DNA of 40,482 nt from a virus. Under the pieces are notes generated by a model. It was not told where the DNA came from and did not search any database. It worked only from the letters and a program-made list of their open reading frames with translations. A program made the position numbers and the translations under genes. The number at the start of each line of letters is the position of its first letter. The first letter of the stretch is position 1. This document shows positions 14,502 through 23,632 of this stretch, piece after piece. The DNA is taken from the IMG/VR virus record IMGVR_UViG_3300032006_000027, positions 1-40,482 of that record, one strand, 5' to 3'.

Positions 14502-17255
14502 TTATCCGTCAAAACTTGCTCCAGTTGATTGGAGAGTAAAGTCAAGAACGATAAACTCAACTGCTCTTGCAGGTTGCAAGAAGATTTGACCATACAGAAT
14601 ATTTCTGTCAATCAAGTCAGGTGTGTTGTTAGATTCATCCATGACTACACGGAACGCATACAAACCATGTCTTTGTTGTACGTTTTCGAGATACGGATTA
14701 ACGATACTCAAGAAACGTTGACGTGTTGCAGTTACGTTTTGTTCAAAGATAAGATACCTTGCAGAACTTGCAATGAACTTCTTAACAGTGATAAGCAATC
14801 TACGGACATTAACCCTATCCAACGCACTCGCACGTCTTTGTAGAGTCTTTTGACCGAAAGCAACGATGCCTTGTCCAGGGAACGCAGCGATTGGATTAAC
14901 CTTGCCTTCATACAGATCGTCTCTTTCCGCAAAGTTAAGTCTGTCCATAACGGAAACTGCTTGCTCAAGACCACCACGATTCAAACCGGCAGGTGCGAAC
15001 CACTCTGCGGAAACCTTATCGTTGGCCGCATAGACTGATGCCATGAGTGTACTTGGTGGGAATGGTTGCAATTTGTTCGTTGCAGGATCTATAATCTTAA
15101 CCCACGGATAATATGTAGCCGCATAGTTACTATCGATTGTAGATGCCTCTGAAATCGCATCGTCCACTCTACCAGGTTGGTCGTGTGCCGATACGCAATC
15201 AAGAATGTAAAACGCATCCTCACGACTTTCACACAAGTCAACACCACGGTTGATTACTGCTCTGTGCAGATCAAGACTCAATCCCGGTGTAACAAGCAAG
15301 TTAATATCAAACTCGTCTTGGTTACTAAGGGCAGCGAATGCCTTGAAGTATGCCTTCGTTCCAGTCGAGAAACGTTTTGAACAATCCATACCTTGCACGT
15401 TGCTTGCAGTTATGTCCTCACCCAAGTTGATTGGGTGTGTTGGAGCATGACCATCAAAACCACCTTGGAAACCTACAACAAATCGTCTTGTCTTGGAAAC
15501 CGTAGTTTCATTTGCGAGAGAAGGACTTGTGTCAATACCAGCCACTTGGAATGTTTCACGTTCACCGTCAATTTCTTCCACATAAGAACCAGGTTGGTCC
15601 ATGTAATATCCTTCACCCGTGTCATCAGCACCTGCTGGAAGTGGAGCAAACAACTCAATTGTGTCCTTTGCAGCCAATGGCAACTCAAGAATTCCGTCAG
15701 GTGAGTCTTGATTAAAAACTGCACCATTGTAGAAACGACCTGGGTTTCTTTCGTACTGAGAAACATGACTATAAATTGCATTTGGACAGTCAATACCTCC
15801 TACGGGTGAGAAATATGAACCATGGCCATATGGCATTGCTTGTGATGGAGCAACACTATCGGGGTTCATTTCAACACGAATCCAATTACTTGAATTTGCA
15901 TAATCTCCGTGATCGGTAAGTTTTCCCTTGTTATCAATAGTTGTCAATCTGTCACCGACCACGCGTGGAAGGTAACGAGGTGAACTCGGGTCAAGTGTTA
16001 CGTTATCATAAGACTCAATAACGCTTTGATTCTTGTCGTTATCCATGAAACCACGAACAAACAAGTCAAATGTACCATAATCAGAACCTTGGATAGAACC
16101 AGGTGTTCTAACATCAGAAATCGCAATTTTAACTTCACGATTTGCAGATGTTCCCATGTTACGAGTCCAAACTCTAAACAGATCATATCTGCGACCACTG
16201 ATTTCTTGTGATTGAATCCACGGAGTGTTTGCTGGACGACAAGAATACTTTCCCGTTCCCTTTCCATAAGGTGAATCGTCCAAGACCATACCCGTGTCGG
16301 AACTTGTGTCAGCAATTTCTCTCTGGAATGTCATAGCACCCGAAAGTTCACCCGGTTCAATGGTAAGACCACCAACTTCGGTTGTACACTCAATACGATA
16401 CTTAACACCATCTATAATGTTATTATAAATCTCTGCTTGAGCATTTTCAAAATATACATGAAAATACGCAGGTTCAATATTCTTCTTAGGTGCTCTTCCG
16501 AAAATGCTTTGCAAACTATTCGGATCACGGGGGTCAATCGAAAATACATAATCACTCTTGATTCTCTCGCCTGTGTGAATGTCATATTTAACATGAACAG
16601 TTGTTTGATCATCGATTGTACCCGGATTTCCGTCCGCATCTACAGTAGTTCTGAGATGTAATGTTGAACTCAAATTGGAATCAACGATGGTTTGTTCATC
16701 ATCTGTTCCTTCATTCAATACAGTCTCGGTGTAATGTAAAAGGTTCGATGCGGTATCAATAAGTGAACCACGGAAACCGGAATTATCTACAACAGGTGCT
16801 TCTCCATGTTTTGTTTGAAACAACGTGTTTGCGAGGACACCAATAACAGTTTCGTCTCCTACTTCAATGTCACACGAACCACTTGGATCGTATTCTGTGT
16901 CCGTGCGGTCTGCTCTACGTTGCAGAACCGTGGAACAATCAAGTTCCTCTACAGTTGCTTTAATAATCAACGCGTTCTTTTGAACATATCCACCAAGTGA
17001 ACCAGTTCTTACGATGGTTACTACACCTTGGTGATGTAAATATTCACGTGCGGTGAACGGTTGGTAATATTCTCCCTCGGGGATGCCAAACAAATCTTGT
17101 AAATCACCCTGGTCACGAACAACAGTTGGTGCGAACGCAGGACCTTTATTAAAGGGTCCCACAACTGCTCCACCTATTTGCTGAATGCCTTGGGTAAGGA
17201 ATGTTTGGTCTATCTCGTTGGTAAATACGGCTGGGCTTACAATTCTTTCTGCCAT
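14502..17255 (-). CDS. 18: Tail sheath protein gp18
   Basis: 917 residues. The N-terminus MAERIVSPAVFTNEIDQTFL and then VGPFNKGPAFAPTVV is the conserved sheath opening. The C-terminal half has EWFAPAGLNRGGLEQAV, NPIAAFPGQGIVAFGQKTLQ, SALDRVNVRRLLITVKKFI and ends with LQPARAVEFIVLDFTLQSTG, the conserved core that interlocks sheath subunits and contracts. T4 gp18 has 659 residues, so about 260 extra residues lie in the central, outward-facing part (roughly residues 150-560). AGGAGA lies about ten bases before the ATG, an ATATTTAT element lies 63 bases upstream, and a strong terminator follows. Confidence 0.95.
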   Translation of the reverse strand: MAERIVSPAVFTNEIDQTFLTQGIQQIGGAVVGPFNKGPAFAPTVVRDQGDLQDLFGIPEGEYYQPFTAREYLHHQGVVTIVRTGSLGGYVQKNALIIKATVEELDCSTVLQRRADRTDTEYDPSGSCDIEVGDETVIGVLANTLFQTKHGEAPVVDNSGFRGSLIDTASNLLHYTETVLNEGTDDEQTIVDSNLSSTLHLRTTVDADGNPGTIDDQTTVHVKYDIHTGERIKSDYVFSIDPRDPNSLQSIFGRAPKKNIEPAYFHVYFENAQAEIYNNIIDGVKYRIECTTEVGGLTIEPGELSGAMTFQREIADTSSDTGMVLDDSPYGKGTGKYSCRPANTPWIQSQEISGRRYDLFRVWTRNMGTSANREVKIAISDVRTPGSIQGSDYGTFDLFVRGFMDNDKNQSVIESYDNVTLDPSSPRYLPRVVGDRLTTIDNKGKLTDHGDYANSSNWIRVEMNPDSVAPSQAMPYGHGSYFSPVGGIDCPNAIYSHVSQYERNPGRFYNGAVFNQDSPDGILELPLAAKDTIELFAPLPAGADDTGEGYYMDQPGSYVEEIDGERETFQVAGIDTSPSLANETTVSKTRRFVVGFQGGFDGHAPTHPINLGEDITASNVQGMDCSKRFSTGTKAYFKAFAALSNQDEFDINLLVTPGLSLDLHRAVINRGVDLCESREDAFYILDCVSAHDQPGRVDDAISEASTIDSNYAATYYPWVKIIDPATNKLQPFPPSTLMASVYAANDKVSAEWFAPAGLNRGGLEQAVSVMDRLNFAERDDLYEGKVNPIAAFPGQGIVAFGQKTLQRRASALDRVNVRRLLITVKKFIASSARYLIFEQNVTATRQRFLSIVNPYLENVQQRHGLYAFRVVMDESNNTPDLIDRNILYGQIFLQPARAVEFIVLDFTLQSTGASFDG

Positions 17256-17317
17256 CTTCGGTAATCTCCTAATATATGGTTAATGTTAGTTTTTTGGGAA
17301 AGTATAATGACTTTTTC

Positions 17318-17326
17318 TATAAATAT
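17318..17326 (-). promoter_or_regulatory. ATATTTAT promoter-like element upstream of gp18
   Basis: The sense strand reads TTTTGGTCATATTTATAGAA, 63 bases before the gp18 ATG in a 97-base gap. Confidence 0.6.
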
Positions 17327-17352
17327 GACCAAAAAAATCCAAACACCAATAT

Positions 17353-17643
17353 TTAATTGGTATTTTTTTCGGTTCTAACAAACACACCTGTATGTGCGTC
17401 TATTTGACCCTCACCATACTTCTTAACTAATCTATTTCTAAAATTAACTTCTTTTTTCTCAATTTCCATGTATGCAGATTTGCATTCCTCTTCTGATGTG
17501 TCTAAAGATGTCAGTTGTTCTTTGAGTTTTAATCGTGTTAATTGTATCTGACCCAGGTCAATTAATACGTTTTGATATTCCGCATTTAATTCTACTACCT
17601 CGGTCTGCTCTTCGGTGGTTAATTTGATTTCATTACTATCCAT
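17353..17643 (-). CDS. Short coiled-coil protein between gp15 and gp18
   Basis: The protein (96 residues from the chosen start) begins MDSNEIKLTTEEQTEV and is one long helix or coiled coil, ending KKYGEGQIDAHTGVFVRTEK. This arrangement, LTTEE at the start, a heptad-like middle and KYG near the end, is a small protein type I know from marine T4-like phages with no assigned function. The frame also has an ATG at 17661 giving six more residues (MLYIKW); its AAGGA is too close to the ATG, and relatives begin near the later ATG, so the shorter form is preferred without certainty. Confidence 0.7.
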   Translation of the reverse strand: MDSNEIKLTTEEQTEVVELNAEYQNVLIDLGQIQLTRLKLKEQLTSLDTSEEECKSAYMEIEKKEVNFRNRLVKKYGEGQIDAHTGVFVRTEKNTN

Positions 17644-17687
17644 CCATTTAATATACAACATTTCCTTAATATTTCAAGGAAATAAAG

Positions 17688-18938
17688 TTAAACTCTCTTA
17701 ATAGTAAAAGATTCTACCGACTTTTTGCTAATTTTAAGCTCAAAATTATGTGAACCAGACTTAATGTTTATAGCATCACCTTCACGCATAACAACCTCAT
17801 CTCTTTCATAATCCCATATAAAGACAGACTCGTCTGCACCATCCTCAACACTAAACATATAAGAATCGTCATCCGTTTCAATAGTATAGTACTCCTCGTC
17901 CATTCTCAGACGAACATCATAAAATACAGTTCTTTCATCAATGAATAATTCACTAAACTTCCTATCCATTACAACCGTGCGAGTACCCGTTCCCAACTCT
18001 TTCTTGTTCGTTAGCAACGAAGTATCTCTGTTACCAAGTATTCGGGGGTCATCACTTGCAACTGCCTCAGTTCCCCACAAAACCTTTCTCTTGGAAACCT
18101 GTCGTTGTACAAGTGTCCTATCGTCAAACACCTCCGGGAGCAAATAAGCATTTACAGTCAAACTAAAAGTCGTTGACACGTTTCTATCATCCGTGTCTGA
18201 TGATTCAACTGTATTTGAGAAACTATCAATCTTGGTTCTAAACTTAAATCTCTTTGGATCACCCCAATAATCATCACTTGCAAAATTGATTTTTTCCACC
18301 AATGAATTCATTTGCTCAACATAATCAGTATTCATTGTGAAATCATAATTAAGAACAACGTGGTCAGGGAACGTTACGTTATGAACTTCATAAACTGGTT
18401 GCATATCGTTGAGAATACTAAACTTATCGTACATATTCTTTGAATCAAACTTCTTTACAAACGGAACTGACAAATATTTGTTAAAGTGAACAAACTCATC
18501 GTCACGGGAAACCGACGTACGAGTAAAAATAATCATTGGTCGCTGTATCTGCCCCTTTGCGTCACGATACGCACCATCATTTTGAATAGCGTGCCATTTC
18601 TCGGGAGATGCGTGACGAACAGGAACATTAATTACACTTCCATTGGTATCCAATACCTGTGGACGAATAACATTCACAAAGTATTCATAAATAATGTTGT
18701 CTATATCAAGTAAAGTAATCGCATAATTTTCAAACGTATTGGTGTTTTCACCCATACGCAGTTTTTCTTCTCGTTTGTCCGAATACAACGAATGATTACT
18801 TTCTTTTAAGTTAGACTTATACTGATCGTTGTCTACGTTCGGTGGAGCAGTATTAAGTTGAGCAGTAAAGTCCTGCTCTTTGTCACCGGACATTCTCTTG
18901 AGAGTAATAAATGGATTTGTTACTTTATCATAGTCCAT
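17688..18938 (-). CDS. 15: Tail terminator / proximal sheath stabilizer gp15
   Basis: 416 residues from the ATG at 18936-18938, which overlaps the gp14 stop by one base (TGATG). The open frame extends one TTG codon further, rejected because of the coupling. Residues about 100-190 match T4 gp15 in pattern: INVPVRHASPEKWHAIQ corresponds to its VPITYASKEHF, and MIIFTRTSVSRDDEFVHFNK to its IFTRYEDDMFQI. The end region FSLTVNAYLLPEVFDDRT matches its LTFEVNGWMYPPV. gp15 caps the tail tube and sheath and joins them to the neck. T4 gp15 has 272 residues; the additional length is mainly C-terminal and acidic (DDDSYMFSVEDGADESVF). Confidence 0.8.
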   Translation of the reverse strand: MDYDKVTNPFITLKRMSGDKEQDFTAQLNTAPPNVDNDQYKSNLKESNHSLYSDKREEKLRMGENTNTFENYAITLLDIDNIIYEYFVNVIRPQVLDTNGSVINVPVRHASPEKWHAIQNDGAYRDAKGQIQRPMIIFTRTSVSRDDEFVHFNKYLSVPFVKKFDSKNMYDKFSILNDMQPVYEVHNVTFPDHVVLNYDFTMNTDYVEQMNSLVEKINFASDDYWGDPKRFKFRTKIDSFSNTVESSDTDDRNVSTTFSLTVNAYLLPEVFDDRTLVQRQVSKRKVLWGTEAVASDDPRILGNRDTSLLTNKKELGTGTRTVVMDRKFSELFIDERTVFYDVRLRMDEEYYTIETDDDSYMFSVEDGADESVFIWDYERDEVVMREGDAINIKSGSHNFELKISKKSVESFTIKRV

Positions 18939-19405
18939 CAAGCATTTCTCTCCATTATATTGAGTCTACTTACTCTAGACATATGACCATTGCAGACCAA
19001 ACTATAATTTTTCTCGGGTTGGCCACCTAAAAATTGGTTCTCCACCACGTTATCAATTTCAAAGTATGCGTTTTCCCACATTACGATATCACCAACTTCA
19101 GCATACATTTCTTTTATCTCGCACAACTTTTGATGAAATCTAAACAATGTTCCTTTCTTTACGTCGGGACCAAATCCGTCATACAAAGTACTTCTTGGAT
19201 CACTTTCAACCAAACAAGAAGTTTCTACACCAGGATAATAATACTTGTCTATGCTCTCTCCATAAACGTTTGCTTGGGTACTGTGAGGGTTGACTTTGAA
19301 CAACACGACAATCTGCTCAATTATATCAAGCATCAATTCACCATTTATGCTGTTCATGAGTCTGACATCTCTGCGTGAGAAGTATCTGCCTCTTGATCTC
19401 TCCAT
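18938..19405 (-). CDS. 14: Neck protein, gp14-like
   Basis: 155 residues, starting one base after the gp13 stop and overlapping gp15, so it sits exactly where gene 14 lies in T4. The protein opens MERSRGRYFSRRDVRLMNSI. Residues about 100-125, YAEVGDIVMWENAYFEIDNV, resemble the T4 gp14 pattern of PKEGDLIYFP followed by LFEINWV. gp14 forms the neck ring that closes the filled head and receives the tail. It is shorter than T4 gp14 (256 residues). The assignment rests on this motif plus order; sequence similarity to T4 itself is weak. Confidence 0.7.
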   Translation of the reverse strand: MERSRGRYFSRRDVRLMNSINGELMLDIIEQIVVLFKVNPHSTQANVYGESIDKYYYPGVETSCLVESDPRSTLYDGFGPDVKKGTLFRFHQKLCEIKEMYAEVGDIVMWENAYFEIDNVVENQFLGGQPEKNYSLVCNGHMSRVSRLNIMERNA

Positions 19406-19406
19406 G

Positions 19407-20831
19407 TTACCCTATGTATAAAAAATTTGGTACTTTTCTTAAATTCTCTTGCAAGTTATCGGAAATCTGATTCAACGATTCACTTGTAGTGCTACGACTA
19501 GTTACCTCCAAGTCTTCTCGCAGTTCTGTTATAAGTTGCTCCTTTTCTTGGGTTGCCTCACTCCTCAAAGTATCACCATCCAATGAAGTTTCTCCTCCCG
19601 GAATTGGAATACTTTGATATTTTGCACGAATTGACCCCAGCAATTCCTTACACAACGCAAGGTAATATTTCATAATCCACCTCTTTCCTACGTCGTTAAT
19701 TGTTGCAAAACTATGGAATTGATACGGTACGTTACTAAAGTCGGTTACTCCATTGTCCACTCCAAATCCACAATCATCGGGTGCAGTTGCACACGAATCA
19801 CCAGTTGCCGTTGGAGTTGGGGTGTTAACGGGGGACGGAGTTGCGGTTGCTTCCCCAGTCGTTCCATCGGGGCAACTCTTATCATCGACCACAACCTGTT
19901 CGGTTGTTTCTTCCACCACCTCAGTTTGACACTTTGGTATGGCATTGAAATCTTCGGCATCTACATAACCCTGAACCGCTGCTATGTCTCGTTCTCGTTT
20001 AAACACATAATCAAAATATAAGGTGTAATCCTTTTCGGGAATAGGAAACAAAGTAAGTTTATTGTTTATCAACTCAAAACTATAAGCACTTCTTCGTACA
20101 CTTTCGTTAAACTCAATTGCTTGCAACCTCATTAAATCTTCATTCACAGGTCTTAGCAAAAATTGAGCTCCGTGAACTGACATATTTCCCCATCCGAACT
20201 CATTCATTAAATTTTGATGTGACATACCCGATGCGTGTGGGTCATATATTCTATTCAAACTCGGTGGAGCATAATGCAATATTCGTTTCACTTCAATTTT
20301 TTCTTGCCTTAGTTCCCCCGAACGTGGGTCTCTATAACAATGGTCAAACAAACCTTGCAAATCATATGTCTGCACCCCTTGTTTAACCTTAAGACTTTGA
20401 CGTCTCCAGTCCACGTTTCCACCCGCACCTACTTCCGCACCATATGCTTCCGACAACTTCAAATAAAACGGAAGTGGTTGAGTTTGCAAAACGGATGTCG
20501 TTAAATTAACACTAGTGGAAGTTCCACGCAAACTATACAAATTCTGCTTAATAGAAAACTGATTTACTTGAGCACTATACTCTGTTACTGCTTCTTCAAA
20601 ACAAGCATAAAATTGCAAGTCGATCATTTCAATATCAACGATTGGATAACCCAAACGTTTCGCAGCCCAATCCGCTGCTTTTGGTGCGAATGTCGTAAAT
20701 TGGGCATCACCATCAAAAAATCCAAATGGTGTTTGACCAACAGGAGACGTAGTTTTCCCCTCCCACCTTACTCGTTCAAGTTCATGTTTTGATTCAGTTG
20801 ACTCGTTGGTGTTATTCTCTTCTTCACTCAT
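19407..20831 (-). CDS. 13: Neck / head completion protein gp13
   Basis: 474 residues. Residues 59-85, with RLGYPIVDIEMIDLQFYACF, match T4 gp13 [20 protein letters not shown]. Residues 383-435, with KRWIMKYYLALCKELLGSIR and IPIPGGETSLDGDTLRSEA, match its [20 protein letters not shown] and LPGGVTIDGQ region. gp13 binds the portal and, with gp14, forms the neck. T4 gp13 has 309 residues; here residues 301-356 form an extra Thr/Pro/Cys-rich loop. The gene heads a gp13-14-15 operon, following the gp23 terminator and an ATATTTAT element seven bases before the ATG. Confidence 0.87.
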   Translation of the reverse strand: MSEEENNTNESTESKHELERVRWEGKTTSPVGQTPFGFFDGDAQFTTFAPKAADWAAKRLGYPIVDIEMIDLQFYACFEEAVTEYSAQVNQFSIKQNLYSLRGTSTSVNLTTSVLQTQPLPFYLKLSEAYGAEVGAGGNVDWRRQSLKVKQGVQTYDLQGLFDHCYRDPRSGELRQEKIEVKRILHYAPPSLNRIYDPHASGMSHQNLMNEFGWGNMSVHGAQFLLRPVNEDLMRLQAIEFNESVRRSAYSFELINNKLTLFPIPEKDYTLYFDYVFKRERDIAAVQGYVDAEDFNAIPKCQTEVVEETTEQVVVDDKSCPDGTTGEATATPSPVNTPTPTATGDSCATAPDDCGFGVDNGVTDFSNVPYQFHSFATINDVGKRWIMKYYLALCKELLGSIRAKYQSIPIPGGETSLDGDTLRSEATQEKEQLITELREDLEVTSRSTTSESLNQISDNLQENLRKVPNFLYIG

Positions 20832-20837
20832 ATTACC

Positions 20838-20848
20838 TATAAATATAC
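20838..20848 (-). promoter_or_regulatory. ATATTTAT promoter-like element upstream of gp13
   Basis: The sense strand reads GGTTGATGTATATTTATAGG, with flanks nearly identical to the element at 11388. It lies 28 bases below the gp23 terminator and just above the gp13 ATG. Confidence 0.6.
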
Positions 20849-20876
20849 ATCAACCATAGTAATCGTTATAAAATAA

Positions 20877-20902
20877 AAGAGGGGTTCAAAAGAACCCCTC
20901 TT
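20877..20902 (-). terminator. Intrinsic terminator after major capsid gene gp23
   Basis: A perfect 11-base-pair stem (sense arms AAGAGGGGTTC and GAACCCCTCTT) with a TTTT loop, followed by TTATTTTAT. It begins 25 bases after the gp23 stop and insulates the capsid unit from gp13. Confidence 0.92.
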
Positions 20903-20927
20903 AAATTTTGTGTTATTCCAAACAGAA

Positions 20928-22358
20928 TTACAGATTGTCTGAATTCGTAACGGAAAGTTTTCCGTAGAATTCTGGACGAACCATCTTCTTGGCATAACGG
21001 GTCATTACACCACGACGTGGAGTAAAGTTGACCGGATCGTATACCAATGGAGTTTGGATTAACGGAACGTATGGAGCATAAACCGCACCTGTTTCAAGGA
21101 AGTTTGCACCTCTGAAACCTACGAGAACGTCACCACTTGTCATGTATGGGTTCTTGTAAACTTGGAAACGATTGTTCAATGCACCAACCTTGGTAACACC
21201 CATTGCGAACTGCGACTGATTTCCATCAGTGTCAGCTGCGTATCCTGGGATACTTTCAAGAACGGTAGCAACAGAAGGAGAACATACGAGGAAGTTTGCA
21301 CCACCACGAAGAGTCAACTGATGAATTGTGTTACTCATCTTTTGAATCTTTGTTCCGAGCTTCTGGAACAATGTTCCTTGAGTCTCACCACCTGCGAGTG
21401 CCGCTGTTGCGTCAAATGCAGCTGCGTCAACCGTACCTGCGTTTTGAAGAAGCATATCAAGAATTTCCAAGTCGATTTCCATTGAAACGTACTCGGAAAG
21501 AAGTGACGTGAGTTCTGCTTCTGCGTCAACACTATGATAAGCATTGAGGTCTTGTGCCAACTCAGGTGTCCAAACTGCCTTCAACTTACGTGTCTTTGCA
21601 ACGATTGGTTCACTCTTAAGTTCCAAGTTAACTTCGGGAATTCCGACGTCTTGGGAACCTGTAACTGCACCTTCGGTAGCATCTTCAGCAGCTTCGAAAT
21701 CACCACGGGTGATGTCTGTTGGAGCTGCATGGTAGTGAAGTGTTCCGGCTGCGGTTGCTTCACCGTCTGCATTAAGTGCGGATACCGCACCATCTGCGTC
21801 TGCAACAACCGTGAAGGCTGCTACGCCGTCAGCGTCACCGTCAGCGGCAACTGCTGTCCAAGCCTGGCCGTCTGCGATAGCAACGGTCTTGTCGTTCAAC
21901 GAGTAACCGTGACGACCTGAACCATAAAGACCACCACTTGCGGCGTCTGTTGACTTGGTTGCACCTGTTCCACCGAAAAGACTTCCACCGGACTGCTGTG
22001 CGGATTGGTTTGTTCCGTACTTGAAGTCTAAGTAGAAAATCAACCCGGATGGGAGATTCATTGGTTGAACCGAAACGAATTCCTTCGCTGCGATTTCAGC
22101 AAACACACGACGTACGAGAGGTAACGCAACACCACTCCACTCTTCCGAGTTTGATGATGTTCCTGTGCGTGACGCTTCGTCAATCAACTGCTTTGCTTGG
22201 TTTTCAAGAAGAACGGCCATACCGCTCTTTTCTGTATCTGTATTGATACCTTCCAAAAGACCTGTCTTTTCCCACTTGGAAACAAGACCACGGGTTTCTG
22301 CCATAAGTCTTTGTTGAGGATTTTGACTGTCTTTCAATAATTTACTGATTTCACTCAT
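20928..22358 (-). CDS. 23: Major capsid protein gp23
   Basis: 476 residues. The propeptide region MSEISKLLKDSQNPQQRLMA leads to SGVALPLVRRVFAEIAAKEF and VSVQPMNLPSGLIFYLDFKY, the T4-type capsid signature. Later NLELKSEPIVAKTRKLKAVW, TPELAQDLNAYHSVDAEAEL and the ending TPRRGVMTRYAKKMVRPEFY are also diagnostic. Prohead protease gp21 cuts after (L/I)-x-E; E52 (VLLE) and E61 (LIDE) are candidate maturation sites, close to E65 in T4. A Gly/Ala/Asp-rich insert fills residues about 158-215. It follows gp22 in the same unit (38-base gap) with AAGGAA upstream and ends at a strong terminator. Confidence 0.95.
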   Translation of the reverse strand: MSEISKLLKDSQNPQQRLMAETRGLVSKWEKTGLLEGINTDTEKSGMAVLLENQAKQLIDEASRTGTSSNSEEWSGVALPLVRRVFAEIAAKEFVSVQPMNLPSGLIFYLDFKYGTNQSAQQSGGSLFGGTGATKSTDAASGGLYGSGRHGYSLNDKTVAIADGQAWTAVAADGDADGVAAFTVVADADGAVSALNADGEATAAGTLHYHAAPTDITRGDFEAAEDATEGAVTGSQDVGIPEVNLELKSEPIVAKTRKLKAVWTPELAQDLNAYHSVDAEAELTSLLSEYVSMEIDLEILDMLLQNAGTVDAAAFDATAALAGGETQGTLFQKLGTKIQKMSNTIHQLTLRGGANFLVCSPSVATVLESIPGYAADTDGNQSQFAMGVTKVGALNNRFQVYKNPYMTSGDVLVGFRGANFLETGAVYAPYVPLIQTPLVYDPVNFTPRRGVMTRYAKKMVRPEFYGKLSVTNSDNL

Positions 22359-22396
22359 TTTAATAATTCCTTTGAATTTAATGTTTTGTTTTTAAT

Positions 22397-23632
22397 TTAT
22401 TCAACGATTCCGGCAAGTTTCTTGAAACGGTCAGCAAGGTCATTGCCTTCCGAAAGAATTTGCTTTGATGGTTTTGTTGACTTGATTGCCTTGGATGCCA
22501 AACCTTCCGTAAGTGACTTCTTTGCAGTTGGAGCAGGAGCAGGTTTTTCAACCTTCTCTTCTGTTTCAACAATGCGTGACTCCACAGTCGTGCGGAATGA
22601 CTCACCAAGAGTTGCATAGACCAATTTTGCTTCACGAACATTCTTCGTGAGGTCAAAACTTTCTACGACCTTCAATTTTTGATCTTCCTCAAGTGCAAAC
22701 TCCTTGAACAACTTGTTCGTATAGAGAAGTTTTGCATTAAGCAAGTTCACTTCGTTCAACTTACCGCGCAACAGTTTGTAAACCTTGCGGTATTCATCGT
22801 TTTCTTTTTGAAGTTTTTCATTGGTTGATTTCAATTCTTCGAGTTCTTCTGAAGTTTCATCTTCTTCCACTACGTCAGTAGATTCTTCTTCAAGTTCTCT
22901 AAGGATTTCCTCAAGATCAATTTCTTCGTCCTCTTCCTCGGCATCGTCTTCGTCCGAATCTTCGTCTGCGACTTCTTCGTCTGCATCTTCTTCTTCTTCC
23001 TCTACGATTTCAAGGTCGATTTCTTCTTCCAAATCCTCTTCTGCTTCTTCTTCAACAGTTTCTTCTGCTTCTTCTTCAACAGTTTCTTCTGCTTCTTCAA
23101 CAGCTTCTTCTGCTTCTTCTTCAACAGTTTCTTCTGCTTCTTCGGAAACTTCTTCGGATTCTTCGGTTACTTCGTCATCTTCATTAATTTCAAGATCTGC
23201 TTCCAGTTCTTTAATGATACTTTCTAAGTCAAGAGAATCTTCTTCCTCAACTTCTTCTGCTTCTTCTTCAACAGCTTCTTCTGCTTCTTCTTCAACAGCT
23301 TCTTCTGCTTCTTCTTCAACAGCTTCTTCTGCTTCTTCGTCAGATTCTTCTGCTTCTTCGTCAGCAACGTCTTCTGCTTCTTCGTCAGCAACGTCTTCTG
23401 CTTCTTCTTCGGCAGCTTCTTCTTCTGCTTCTTCGTCAGCAACTTCGACTTCGTCATCCTCTAGGGCAACTTCGTCATCCTCTAGATCCAACTCCTCCTC
23501 CTTCAACTTCTTCGTAAGCATACTCTGCAAACGAGGAGCGAATGCTTCCTCAAGAGCAAGTCTTGCATTTGCAAGTGCAGTCTCACGAACAGCTTTGGCA
23601 TCAGCGATGGCCTCTTTCAATAATTTACTCAT
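22397..23632 (-). CDS. 22: Prohead core scaffold protein gp22
   Basis: 411 residues from the ATG at 23630-23632, chosen because AAGGA precedes it and it begins MSKLLKEAIADAKAV; the frame is open further upstream. Residues about 45-268 are overwhelmingly Glu/Asp/Ala/Val, built of an eight-residue unit like EEAEEAVE. Residues about 270-350 carry the recognisable scaffold end: YRKVYKLLRGKLNEVNLLNA, then KLLYTNKLFKEFALEEDQK. gp22 forms the core around which gp23 assembles and is digested by gp21. T4 gp22 has 269 residues, so the acidic region is expanded. Lying between gp21-cluster genes and gp23, with its own terminator-bounded unit, it is an expected high-level gene. Confidence 0.88.
   Translation of the reverse strand: MSKLLKEAIADAKAVRETALANARLALEEAFAPRLQSMLTKKLKEEELDLEDDEVALEDDEVEVADEEAEEEAAEEEAEDVADEEAEDVADEEAEESDEEAEEAVEEEAEEAVEEEAEEAVEEEAEEVEEEDSLDLESIIKELEADLEINEDDEVTEESEEVSEEAEETVEEEAEEAVEEAEETVEEEAEETVEEEAEEDLEEEIDLEIVEEEEEDADEEVADEDSDEDDAEEEDEEIDLEEILRELEEESTDVVEEDETSEELEELKSTNEKLQKENDEYRKVYKLLRGKLNEVNLLNAKLLYTNKLFKEFALEEDQKLKVVESFDLTKNVREAKLVYATLGESFRTTVESRIVETEEKVEKPAPAPTAKKSLTEGLASKAIKSTKPSKQILSEGNDLADRFKKLAGIVE
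23040..23425 (-). repeat. Acidic codon repeats within gp22
   Basis: The DNA repeats a 24-base unit coding EEAEEAVE (sense GAAGAAGCAGAAGAAGCTGT and variants) many times in two blocks, separated by the non-repeated region near 23160-23250. Near-identical copies suggest recent slippage or unequal exchange. Confidence 0.85.

Noticed and set aside
17660-17681. TTCCTT...AAGGAA hairpin before the coiled-coil gene
   Set aside because: Six base pairs and eight-base loop with no T run; may only be a purine-rich ribosome site and its chance complement.
23224-23457. Minus-strand Lys-rich 77-residue frame inside gp22
   Set aside because: Shifted reading of the acidic repeat; no start context.
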